Positions 6,618 through 14,671 of a DNA stretch of 42,348 nt are shown piece after piece (position 1 is the first letter of the stretch; each line of letters starts with the position of its first letter). Both the position numbers and the translations under genes were made by a program. The notes under the pieces were generated by a model. The model saw nothing but the letters and a program-made list of their open reading frames with translations. It searched no databases and was not told the DNA's origin. Source of the DNA: a virus. Location: IMG/VR virus record IMGVR_UViG_3300020162_001010, positions 1-42,348 of that record; one strand, given 5' to 3'.

Positions 6618-7448
6618 ATGAGATACCCCCTTGTCTTGATAGGCTGTTTGTTACTCACACAGACCTTGTTTGCTGATGATAACAAAATTGTGCTCCCGAC
6701 AAACACGGTTACTGTTACTCCAGTAACCGTTCCAACTCCTACAGACTCTGCAGTTACTAAACTCGCTTCTGACGAATGGTACGTTGTTACCTCACAGATT
6801 CCTCTGCTTGTGTTTTCATTCCCTGAAGGAGTGTTAAGCATTGACAGGGACTCTGGACCTCAACGTATTCGAGGTAAGTTTGCTGGCGGTACTGGCACTG
6901 TTGAGACAAGGGTGTTCTCTGCTCCTTTTGTGTACTTGATTACGGCCAATAAATCAGGTACGGTTGAACTGGCCCTTGTTCCAAAGAGTGCTGAATCAGA
7001 AGCAGACGCCATACGGCAGACTCTGACCGTCTCTGGAACAGGGCCACAACCTCCTCCAAAGCCTGTAGACCCTCCTGTTCCAGTCGATCCGCCAACTCCG
7101 AAACCTCCTGAAGGATTTAGGGTCTTACTGTTGATTGACGAGACGTGTAACCTTGATCAGGCAAACGCTGTCAACTCATTACGTCTGATAAAATGGCTGG
7201 ATGAAAATTGCACTAAAGATGGTGACAAACCAGACTGGAGAATGTGGGACAGAACCACTATCTCTGACAGTAATGAACTTAGCAAAGAGACTGAGTTGTG
7301 GCAAAAACTATGGTCTGAAGTAGCGTCCAAAGTCCCATCAGGTGCTCAAGTACTTGTTATTGCTGACACTGACGTAAAAGTATTCCCGATCATCGACAGT
7401 GATTCTCTTCTCAGAAACATTCAAGCCGTTAAGGATGGTGACCTGTGA
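6618..7448 (+). CDS. Secreted protein with Pro-rich linker, unknown function
   Basis: The 276-residue protein has a clear signal peptide (MRYPLVLIGCLLLTQTLFA, cleavage likely before Asp20). The N-terminal domain (about 25-140) is beta-rich, a linker of repeated Pro-Pro and Val-Asp-Pro units spans about 145-170, and the C-terminal domain has FRVLLLIDE and AQVLVIADTDV strands typical of an alpha/beta fold. No catalytic motif is recognised. A TTG at 6606 could also start it, but ATG 6618 gives the best signal peptide. The gene overlaps the peptidase gene, so the two may work together in the envelope. Confidence 0.7.
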   Translation: MRYPLVLIGCLLLTQTLFADDNKIVLPTNTVTVTPVTVPTPTDSAVTKLASDEWYVVTSQIPLLVFSFPEGVLSIDRDSGPQRIRGKFAGGTGTVETRVFSAPFVYLITANKSGTVELALVPKSAESEADAIRQTLTVSGTGPQPPPKPVDPPVPVDPPTPKPPEGFRVLLLIDETCNLDQANAVNSLRLIKWLDENCTKDGDKPDWRMWDRTTISDSNELSKETELWQKLWSEVASKVPSGAQVLVIADTDVKVFPIIDSDSLLRNIQAVKDGDL

Positions 7449-8248
7449 GTTTTACCTCCAAACTCTACAAGAACGAAGTAATCATTGATGATGAATCCAA
7501 TGCCTACGATCACATGGTTGGTGAATACGGCAGAGGACTTGATTTGACAGACAGGCCCCACACAGACTTTGCTTACGAAGGGTTTGCGTCTCCATTTGAC
7601 CAGAGCCTGATAATTAACCCTAACGAGTGGCAAGCACGCATTCAGGAACGGGAAGAGCAGCAGGCCAGCCTATCAAATTTTATCAGGTACCGGAAACTCG
7701 ACCATAAAGACCAAGGCAGTACAAACTACTGCTGGATCAATGCTCCTGTGCATACGCTTGAGATTCGCAGGATGCAGCAGAACCAGAGATCAATTACTCT
7801 GTCACCTGCTTCTGCGGGTGCGATCATTAAGAACTTCCGTAACGTAGGCGGCTGGGGACTCGAAGCGATCAAGTTCCTAAACAGGTATGGTTGCGTTCCT
7901 GTTGACTACTGGCCAGCAAACGCAATTGATAGCAGATTCAAGACACAGGCAAACCAACTTCGAGCACTTGATTACCGCGTTCGTGAATGGATTGAGTGCC
8001 AACCACGAAACGTTGCTCAGATGGTATCTCTATCCCTCAGAAACTATCCAGGGGCTGGAGGATACAACTGGTGGGGTCATGAGATTACAATCATTGAGCC
8101 TGTATGGTTGGACGGTGAAGTAGCCATGCGTATCCGCAACTCATGGAAAGGTTGGGGCGACTACGGCTTCGGTATCCTTCGCGGAAGAAAAATGCTGGCT
8201 GATGACATTGTGTACTGTGTATCTGGATCTACTACCCAAGTGTCTTGA
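7445..8248 (+). CDS. Papain-like cysteine peptidase (C1 type)
   Basis: The protein has 267 residues. The papain signature is complete: DQGSTNYCW gives the oxyanion Gln90 and catalytic Cys96, WWGHEI gives His212, and IRNSWKGWG gives Asn232. This order and spacing define C1-type proteases. There is no obvious signal peptide; the first 75 residues are charged and could be a propeptide. It starts at GTG 7445 overlapping the upstream secreted protein gene. Such peptidases are unusual in phages. Its position among exported proteins and small membrane proteins suggests an attack on envelope proteins, perhaps lysis. Confidence 0.88.
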   Translation: MSFTSKLYKNEVIIDDESNAYDHMVGEYGRGLDLTDRPHTDFAYEGFASPFDQSLIINPNEWQARIQEREEQQASLSNFIRYRKLDHKDQGSTNYCWINAPVHTLEIRRMQQNQRSITLSPASAGAIIKNFRNVGGWGLEAIKFLNRYGCVPVDYWPANAIDSRFKTQANQLRALDYRVREWIECQPRNVAQMVSLSLRNYPGAGGYNWWGHEITIIEPVWLDGEVAMRIRNSWKGWGDYGFGILRGRKMLADDIVYCVSGSTTQVS

Positions 8249-8263
8249 AAGGTTGTTACTCCC

Positions 8264-8749
8264 ATGAACCTGCTGACTCACGCTTTATTGTTGTTTGTGT
8301 GTGCCACTGTTGCTGCCGAAGACTGGAAGTTCAAAGTAGTCCAACCATTGTCTTCTCCAGAAACTGTCAAAGCTGAACAGGAAGAGTATTACGTTGTGAT
8401 GTTCACTGCTTCATGGTGCGGCCCATGCCAGCAGTACAAGCGTTCTGGCCAATTAGACAACTTAAAGTCCGAGTTTCCTGTTACCGTCGTAGATATGGAT
8501 CAGAACAAAGAGTGGTGGAAAAGCAGAACGGTGGTAGACCCGTCCGGCAAACGAGTGTTACAATCAGGAATTCAGGCTATTCCATCATTTTGGTTATGCA
8601 GAAAGTCAGACCGATGGCCTCTTAAAAAATGGACTGGAAGTACTTCCTTGCAATCTATCAAAGATGAGGTTATAAAGTACTCCATACAAGAAACACCTTT
8701 CAGTGGTTCCCCTGCCCCTGCTCCTCCTCAAGAAGTAAATCAGCCTTGA
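8264..8749 (+). CDS. Exported thioredoxin-fold protein
   Basis: The 161-residue protein has a signal peptide (MNLLTHALLLFVCATVAA) followed by a thioredoxin fold. The active site WCGPC is at 51-55 after VVMFTAS, and the cis-proline loop AIPSFWL is at 105-111. The C-terminus is a Pro/Ala tail. WCGPC is typical of reducing thioredoxins, but activity in the periplasm also depends on an electron source. The gene lies between the papain-like peptidase and small membrane proteins, so it could open disulfide bonds in envelope proteins or keep the peptidase Cys reduced. Confidence 0.9.
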   Translation: MNLLTHALLLFVCATVAAEDWKFKVVQPLSSPETVKAEQEEYYVVMFTASWCGPCQQYKRSGQLDNLKSEFPVTVVDMDQNKEWWKSRTVVDPSGKRVLQSGIQAIPSFWLCRKSDRWPLKKWTGSTSLQSIKDEVIKYSIQETPFSGSPAPAPPQEVNQP

Positions 8750-8769
8750 CTCTTTGACTGGAACCACAA

Positions 8770-8967
8770 ATGGTCGATGAGCGACAACAAGATGAAGCCT
8801 CTGGATTTGAATTTCAGTCCCCAACCCATCGCGTAAAAGTATCTGATGAAGTTGCTTCACAGGCATTAAACAGCACGAAGCAAGAAGCCAAGTGGATAGT
8901 CAGAGCGATTGGTTGGGTAATCTTTTTCGTTGGAACTTGTTTTGGAGTGAGTCTGCTATGGAACTGA
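8770..8967 (+). CDS. Small tail-anchored membrane protein
   Basis: The 65-residue protein has a polar N-terminus and one C-terminal span at about 42-64 (WIVRAIGWVIFFVGTCFG). Size and topology would fit a small holin or accessory lysis protein, but many phage proteins look like this. Its last codons overlap the start of the next membrane protein gene (8958), suggesting coupled translation of the pair. Confidence 0.65.
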   Translation: MVDERQQDEASGFEFQSPTHRVKVSDEVASQALNSTKQEAKWIVRAIGWVIFFVGTCFGVSLLWN

Positions 8968-9440
8968 TAAGTCAGTTATCTGGCATGTTTCAGGCATTCA
9001 ACAGTTCTTGGTACAACTTGGTGTACGTTGTGGGCGGTATGGGATGGTTGTGTTGGATTGCTGGTATTATGGCATTCCAATATCAGAACCGAGACAAGCA
9101 TTGTCGAGTATTGGCAAAGGCTTTGTTTTTCCTGTGTCCAGTCCTGTTCACCATTGCTATCAATCATTCAGTCAAAACTTACGAGCGTACCTTTGCTGCT
9201 CGTAAATCACAAGAGGTATCAGATGTCCTTGTTCGAAACGCTGAAGTCGTTACTCCCAGTGGTGCTGTTTTCGCCTTTTACAGACCCGCCAACCAGTCCA
9301 TGCTTCGAACAGGAGAATGCTGCAGAAGAGGCTGCAAATGCAGTGGACCGTGCAGTTGCTCTGCTTCAGGACCGTGTGTTTGCCCTGATAGACTGCCAGA
9401 ATCGAAACAAATTACCTCAACAACCGCAGGCAGGCTTTAA
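8958..9440 (+). CDS. Two-span membrane protein with Cys-rich tail (holin candidate)
   Basis: The 160-residue protein has spans at about 20-41 (LVYVVGGMGWLCWIAGIMAF) and 54-70. The tail contains eight cysteines between 121 and 142, in CxC and CC pairs within GECCRRGCKCSGPCSC. This could bind metal or form disulfides; a thioredoxin is encoded just upstream. ATG 8958 overlaps the previous stop. The last 218 bases overlap another gene (9223-9549) in a different frame, yet both frames look coding. A holin role is inferred from size, topology and neighbours. Confidence 0.6.
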   Translation: MELISQLSGMFQAFNSSWYNLVYVVGGMGWLCWIAGIMAFQYQNRDKHCRVLAKALFFLCPVLFTIAINHSVKTYERTFAARKSQEVSDVLVRNAEVVTPSGAVFAFYRPANQSMLRTGECCRRGCKCSGPCSCSASGPCVCPDRLPESKQITSTTAGRL

Positions 9441-9549
9441 CGGTACGAATCTTGACGGGGTCCATAGTTTCACCGTAATTAAGTCTGAACTGGCTTTACT
9501 CCGTTTGAAGATACAGTCAGCATCACAGGCAGGAATCAAAATCGAATGA
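9223..9549 (+). CDS. Protein of unknown function overlapping the membrane protein gene
   Basis: The 108-residue protein begins inside 8958-9440 at an ATG preceded by AGAGG. It has a hydrophobic start (LETLKSLLPVVLF-like), a helical acidic segment (ENAAEEAANAVDRAVALL) and a C-terminus with SELALLRLKIQSA. It extends 109 bases beyond the overlapped gene and its stop overlaps the next start, which strongly supports translation. Nested or overlapping lysis genes such as spanins are known in phages, but there is no lipobox here, so no function is assigned. Confidence 0.65.
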   Translation: MSLFETLKSLLPVVLFSPFTDPPTSPCFEQENAAEEAANAVDRAVALLQDRVFALIDCQNRNKLPQQPQAGFNGTNLDGVHSFTVIKSELALLRLKIQSASQAGIKIE

Positions 9550-10103
9550 CAGCTTACACCACAGCAATTGACCTCGGCTTAACAGGCACGGACGCAGAGC
9601 AGGTAGCGATCCTGCAAACACTGACAGCCGGTCGCATCGACCCGCAAGACGTGCGGCGATGGTGTCGGGAGAACGGATTGTGGTACCGTAAGCCTGACGG
9701 CACGATGGGCGGCACACTCCAGCAGGTTTACGCGACTTGCACGCCGCAGCATCAGGCAGGACTGGATCAGTTTTTTGCGGCTGTGTTTGGCGATTCGGCA
9801 GTGAGCCTTCGCACGACAGAGCCGCAATACTCTCAGCAGGTCTGGGGGATTGTCGCGATGATTGCCGCACTGGTCCCACAGTCCTCAGGGCTGGTAGATT
9901 CCTTCTACTCGCTTGACGGCGGGAGGCCATACAAAGATCTGACAGTCACTGAGCTTGCGACGCAGCGATCGGATCACGATCGTCTTGCGGCAGCCGACGC
10001 ATGGGCGGCAAATGCGATGAATGAGGTCATCCAACCCGCACTGTCTGCTCCTGACAGGACACTTGCAAGCGTTCAGGCTGCCTTTGCTTCGGTGACGACA
10101 TGA
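9546..10103 (+). CDS. Unknown phage protein at the start of the GC-rich block
   Basis: The 185-residue, mostly helical protein shows features such as DVRRWCRENGLWYRKPDG and an Ala-rich C-terminus. I do not recognise it. GC content and use of GC-ending codons rise sharply from this gene on compared with the genes before it, which suggests a different origin. The ATG overlaps the preceding stop by four bases and the stop overlaps the next start, so it is the first of a three-gene fibre-like group. A virion or fibre-assembly role is possible. Confidence 0.65.
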   Translation: MTAYTTAIDLGLTGTDAEQVAILQTLTAGRIDPQDVRRWCRENGLWYRKPDGTMGGTLQQVYATCTPQHQAGLDQFFAAVFGDSAVSLRTTEPQYSQQVWGIVAMIAALVPQSSGLVDSFYSLDGGRPYKDLTVTELATQRSDHDRLAAADAWAANAMNEVIQPALSAPDRTLASVQAAFASVTT

Positions 10104-10765
10104 CAGTATCGTTCGTGAGTGCCTCTGCCGTGCAAGCGGCGACTATGACTCTCCCGGCCCACCAAGCGGGGGACTTGATAATCCTCATGGCCCACTGTGC
10201 AATAAACGCTTCGCCCGTCGTTCCTGCTGGATGGGCGTCTCCACAAATCCGCAATAGCTCGCCTAGAGGAGCGGCATTGGCTTACAAGACTGCACTAAGT
10301 TCTGCTGAAACGTCAGGAACATGGGGTCAGACAAACGGCCTGATGGCGGTTGTTTACCGGGATAATGCCAATTATCTAGTAATTGGCGGAGTATCACTTG
10401 GCGAGTCAACGAATACCACAGTACCGTTCGCCGGTTTAGCGGTCAAAAACGCTTCTAGTAACGTAAAGATGCGTTCAGATTCTGCTGTTATTGCAATGGG
10501 CGTTTGGGCGAACGCGAACAACACGACGATGGAGCAATCACCTACTGGAACAACAAACAGGCTTAACTTTGTAGGAGCAAACTACGAAGCGGCGTGGCAC
10601 GATACTCCAAGTCCAGTTGCGAGCATAGCAGCCACCACCATCACGGCAAACGTGGCCGTCGTTACAATGTCCTTCACGATGGAGATTCTCGATACGGGTG
10701 CTCCAAAAACGTCCACAGGTGGAATACTTGTAGGGTCCGGCATGTCCGGTGGAATGAGGGGCTGA
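10100..10765 (+). CDS. Putative tail-fibre or baseplate-type protein
   Basis: This 221-residue, Ala/Thr/Ser-rich beta-type protein has the segment HQAGDLIILMAH, then PAGW, then AALAYKTA, then SGTW. This pattern recurs in phage tail and baseplate proteins, where it likely forms a jelly-roll-like domain. The C-terminus is Gly-rich. It lies between an unknown gene and a long fibre-like protein, with one spare base before the next ATG. Receptor contact is a reasonable guess, based on composition and place only. Confidence 0.6.
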   Translation: MTVSFVSASAVQAATMTLPAHQAGDLIILMAHCAINASPVVPAGWASPQIRNSSPRGAALAYKTALSSAETSGTWGQTNGLMAVVYRDNANYLVIGGVSLGESTNTTVPFAGLAVKNASSNVKMRSDSAVIAMGVWANANNTTMEQSPTGTTNRLNFVGANYEAAWHDTPSPVASIAATTITANVAVVTMSFTMEILDTGAPKTSTGGILVGSGMSGGMRG

Positions 10766-10766
10766 T

Positions 10767-12755
10767 ATGACGCTTCAGATTTATGCCGGGCTTACATCAC
10801 AGACGGTAAGGTTTTTCATTCAAGACACGAGCAGCACGAGCGGTGCTGGGCTGACTGGATTGACATCGGCAACCAGCGGCCTGACAGCGTACTACAGCAA
10901 GGGCGGTACAGGATCAGCAACGGCGATAACGCTGGCATCACAGACTGCAACAGGTGCATGGACGTCGGGCGGATTTTGTGCGGTGGATGGCACCAACATG
11001 CCGGGCGTTTACCGGCTCGACATCCCCAACGCTGCACTGGATTCTGAGGTTGAGACGATCATCATGCTGAGGGGTGCGGCGAGTATGGCCCCTGTTTGTC
11101 TGAGAGTGACGGGCAGGGTGTTTGCGTCAGATGGCGTCAAGTGGGGCGGGGCAGCGGTGACTGGGATGCCAATGCCAACATACACGCAGCCAGCGGGATT
11201 CTTGGCGGCTACGTTTCCGGCTACGGTCAGTAGTTATGCGGGCGGTGCTGTGGCGAGTGTGACCGGATCGGTCGGGAGTGTCACGGCAGCGGTCACAGTC
11301 GGCACCAATAATGACAAGACAGGGTACAGCCTCGCGACGGCACCACCAACGGCGGCAGCGATTGCGAATGTGGTGTGGGATGAGATACTGACAGGTGCGA
11401 CGCACAATATTCAAAATTCAGCGGGCAAACGGCTGCGGACACTGGCAAGCCAAGTCGTTCACAGCGGCACGGCTCAGGGGCCTGGCACTGGCAATAATCA
11501 GATACAACTAGACACGGGAGCGAGTGCAACAAACGGCATTTACGACCCGAGTGTAATCTACATCGAGAGCGGTACTGGTGCCGAGCAAGTCCGCCTAATT
11601 ACTCAGTATGTTGGAAGTACGCGAACGGCGACCGTTAATCGCGATTGGCGGATCAATCCGGCGAGTGATTCGGTTTTTGTGATTCAGGCCTTTCCGGGAT
11701 TCAACACGACTAACGAAGGCCTTGCCCGTGGAGGGTCAGCGACGACGATACAGCTTAACGCTTCAGCCAACACGAACGACGATTGCTACAACGGGCAAAT
11801 CGTGTATATCACGTCCGGCACTGGCCAAGATCAAGTGGCGATGATTGAAGACTATGTCGGATCGACACAGACGGCGACAATCAGGACTCGGAGAGCATCA
11901 GGGCAGTGGGCAGTCGTGCCTGACAGCACAAGTAATTATTTCATACTGCCATCGTTGGTATGGAAGATTTCAGAGATTCAGAGTGGCCTTGCGACATCAG
12001 CAGCAGTTTCAGCAGTTCAGACAGACCTAACGACATTACTCGGACGAATTACAGCGAACTTATTTTCGGGCATATCCTACATGTCTCGATGGCTGGGGGC
12101 TATAGCTGGAAAGACAGCAGACGCCGCCACACAGACTGAGATCAGAGCCACAACAGCCGGAGTAGGTTATACCATCACCACAGACTCACTGGAAGCAATC
12201 AGGGATAATCAGAGCGGTGGAGGTGGTGGTTCTGGAGATGCGACTACTGCAAACCAAATACTTATTCTTGACCAGTTAGACTTGATACAGGCTAAGACTG
12301 ATTTAATTTCTGGTGCTGGAGGAATAACTTCATTACTCGCAGGTGCTGTACTTCAACCGGGAACGATTACCTCATTCCCTGAGGTAATCACCATCGGAGA
12401 TTCTTACACAGCAGCGAACGGAAGAGCAATACAGATTCCAGTTGTTGACACAAATGGTAACCCTGTTTCGTCGTCTGGATCACTTCCATTTTCAAGTGCA
12501 GCAGTATCGTTCACAATCAGTAGAGCAAATGAAACTGAACTTACTCGAATAATTGAAGGAGTTGCCACGTTTGTAGATCCGCCGGGAACTGGCACCGCTG
12601 AAGCCCCTTACGTTTTGATTGAACTTCTTTCCTCAGAAACTATCAAGGGCTTAAAGAAGTACAGGTACTCAGGAGTGCTTACTTTCACTTGGCCGGGAAC
12701 TTCAGATGAAGTAGTATCCTTCGAAACTGATACTGAGATAACTTTTGACAATTGA
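10767..12755 (+). CDS. Fibre-like virion protein, mosaic
   Basis: In this 662-residue protein the N-terminal domain (1-120) is followed by Ala/Val/Gly/Thr repeats such as SVTGSVGSVTAAV. Two related segments follow at about 262-292 and 345-375 (IYIESGTGAEQV and VYITSGTGQDQV, each ending GSTxTAT). A Gly-rich hinge (SGGGGGSGD) lies near 486-494, then a C-terminal domain with a baseplate-like VVDTNGNPVSS strand pair. GC content is high up to the hinge and low after it, so the gene probably joins two sources. The likely role is a tail fibre or upper baseplate component. Confidence 0.7.
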   Translation: MTLQIYAGLTSQTVRFFIQDTSSTSGAGLTGLTSATSGLTAYYSKGGTGSATAITLASQTATGAWTSGGFCAVDGTNMPGVYRLDIPNAALDSEVETIIMLRGAASMAPVCLRVTGRVFASDGVKWGGAAVTGMPMPTYTQPAGFLAATFPATVSSYAGGAVASVTGSVGSVTAAVTVGTNNDKTGYSLATAPPTAAAIANVVWDEILTGATHNIQNSAGKRLRTLASQVVHSGTAQGPGTGNNQIQLDTGASATNGIYDPSVIYIESGTGAEQVRLITQYVGSTRTATVNRDWRINPASDSVFVIQAFPGFNTTNEGLARGGSATTIQLNASANTNDDCYNGQIVYITSGTGQDQVAMIEDYVGSTQTATIRTRRASGQWAVVPDSTSNYFILPSLVWKISEIQSGLATSAAVSAVQTDLTTLLGRITANLFSGISYMSRWLGAIAGKTADAATQTEIRATTAGVGYTITTDSLEAIRDNQSGGGGGSGDATTANQILILDQLDLIQAKTDLISGAGGITSLLAGAVLQPGTITSFPEVITIGDSYTAANGRAIQIPVVDTNGNPVSSSGSLPFSSAAVSFTISRANETELTRIIEGVATFVDPPGTGTAEAPYVLIELLSSETIKGLKKYRYSGVLTFTWPGTSDEVVSFETDTEITFDN

Positions 12756-12769
12756 ACAGGCTACCCCCC

Positions 12770-14671
12770 ATGGCCCTTGCACTCGAACTTGAAACTGAAC
12801 CCTGTAAGTCTTACGTCCGTGGACCAGCAAAGATCAGAATACCAGAAACTATCTATGAACATGGACGTTTGGTAGGCTGGCAGTGGACAGAAGTAGACAC
12901 GATAAAGTTTCTAAAGAAGATACCGAACTACGATCCATTCATCTCTGCTGAAGGTTATTACTTCGACACGGCTGAATGGAATCGAGTCATTGCATTTATC
13001 GTAAACGAATGCTGTTACCCTGAAGGAGAGAACACAGGCCGACCGTTCATTCCTGAAGACTGGCAATCAAGTATCTACGCTAACTTATTCTGTTGGAAAC
13101 AAGAGAACACAGGTTACCGTAGATACAGAGAGTGTTTTATTTACGTTCCTAGAAAGAACGGAAAGACTACAGCCTTTGGTGCTGTTATCTCTCTTGTCAT
13201 GTTCTTTGTAGATACTGAAAAACGTGCTCAAAACTTCTGCTGTGCTGCAGACGTAGAGCAAGCTTCCAACAACTTCAGACACTGTCAGTACATGATTGAA
13301 ACCAATCCAAGGTTGATTGGTAGACTCAAAGAAAAACGAGTCTACAAGTCAACCAGATCCTTTGAGCACACAGACGGATCAAACTACAAAGTACTCTCGT
13401 CAGTTGCTGACACGAAACACGGGCTGTCCCCTAACTTTGTTTACGTTGACGAAGTTCACGCTCACTCAAGCAGTGAACTTATCGACGTTATGAAGACTGG
13501 TACCGCTGCCCGTAGACAGCCTCTGATTGTGTACACTACAACAGCAGACTATGATAGACCATCGGTATGTAACGCTCTATACGAGAAAGCAAAAGCAATC
13601 GCCATTGGTAAGCAGTGGGAGCCAACATTCTTTCCAGTGATTTACGAAGCAGAAGCTGTAGACGATTTTCGATCTCCGGTAGTCTGGGAGAAAGCAAACC
13701 CAAACTACGGTAAGTCTATCGTCGAGCAGTACTTTGCAGAGTTGGTGCGTTCTGCCCAGAACAACCCAACCGAACTCAATAGGTTCCTACGCTTACACTT
13801 GAATGTACGTACAAAGACAGACACGGCATGGATACCTCCCCATGTTTGGGCACTTGGTAATCCTGATCCTGAAATGCGATTACTCTCAGTAGTTGCTATT
13901 AAGGAATGGATGCTTGAACACTCAAAATGGCACAACATTGCTCTCGATGACAAGTTTCAAACTTCATCAGCGGTTGACGTGTACATTGGCCGTTATCAAT
14001 TATACTGGTCTTGGTTTATCAAGCAGGTTGACGAACTGAGAGATGAAGAGTGCTACGGCGGGTATGACAACTCTAAAGTAGAAGACCTTTCATCATTCAG
14101 TCTGTGGTTTCCAAATAAAGGTGTTGTGCTCCAGTGGAATTGGTGTCCAGCAAAGAGTATCTACCAGAGAGCCAAAGAGCAGAACATCCCTTATGACATC
14201 TGGTACCAATCTGGTCTGATCAACAAGACGACGCTGGACACTGTAGACGAAGACGAAGTGATTTCTGCTTTGATGGGTTCTCAAGACAGTGATTGTCCGG
14301 GAATTATTCCTTACTTCAGAAACTGTCGAGAGGTATGTTTTGACCGATTCGGAAGTTTCCATATCTGGAACACAGTCAAGAGTTACGGCTATCCAGCAAG
14401 GGCGTACCCTCAAAACTTTGCAGGTATGAATGAACCTTGTAGACGCTTTGAGGCTATGGCAATTGACAAACAGTTATTCCACGGCGGCAATCCTGTCCTA
14501 GACTGGATGATCGGTAATGTGGTAATTGTTCAGAATCGTGATGGACAAGTGCGACCAGATAAGTCAAAATCCACTAACAAAATCGACGGTGTAGTGTCCA
14601 GCCTAATTGCTGTTGGATCTTGGATGTACCCTGAGGTTGAAACCATAACTGAGATACGGGGTCTGAAGTAA
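12770..14671 (+). CDS. terL: Terminase large subunit
   Basis: The packaging ATPase-nuclease has 633 residues. Walker A is VPRKNGKT (126-133), Walker B FVYVDE (223-228, Glu catalytic) and the coupling motif VYTTTAD follows near 254-260. The nuclease domain begins at GGYDNS (Asp433) and its last acidic residue is in KIDGVVSS near the C-terminus. This is the HK97/P27-associated type. About 60 residues between linker and nuclease look like an insertion. ATG 12770, with AGG upstream, is preferred over TTG 12752. It overlaps the portal start by one base. Confidence 0.96.
   Translation: MALALELETEPCKSYVRGPAKIRIPETIYEHGRLVGWQWTEVDTIKFLKKIPNYDPFISAEGYYFDTAEWNRVIAFIVNECCYPEGENTGRPFIPEDWQSSIYANLFCWKQENTGYRRYRECFIYVPRKNGKTTAFGAVISLVMFFVDTEKRAQNFCCAADVEQASNNFRHCQYMIETNPRLIGRLKEKRVYKSTRSFEHTDGSNYKVLSSVADTKHGLSPNFVYVDEVHAHSSSELIDVMKTGTAARRQPLIVYTTTADYDRPSVCNALYEKAKAIAIGKQWEPTFFPVIYEAEAVDDFRSPVVWEKANPNYGKSIVEQYFAELVRSAQNNPTELNRFLRLHLNVRTKTDTAWIPPHVWALGNPDPEMRLLSVVAIKEWMLEHSKWHNIALDDKFQTSSAVDVYIGRYQLYWSWFIKQVDELRDEECYGGYDNSKVEDLSSFSLWFPNKGVVLQWNWCPAKSIYQRAKEQNIPYDIWYQSGLINKTTLDTVDEDEVISALMGSQDSDCPGIIPYFRNCREVCFDRFGSFHIWNTVKSYGYPARAYPQNFAGMNEPCRRFEAMAIDKQLFHGGNPVLDWMIGNVVIVQNRDGQVRPDKSKSTNKIDGVVSSLIAVGSWMYPEVETITEIRGLK

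Larger units (their letters stand above)
9546..12222. other. GC-rich block, probably acquired
   Basis: Visual comparison of lines from this block (around 60 percent GC) with flanking lines (in the 40s) shows a clear rise starting at 9546 and ending near the Gly-rich hinge of the fibre-like gene at about 12222. The dispersed CTCAGAA core is also absent between 8037 and 12631, its longest gap. The three genes are fibre-like, so receptor-related genes exchanged from another phage or a GC-richer host are likely. Confidence 0.6.
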
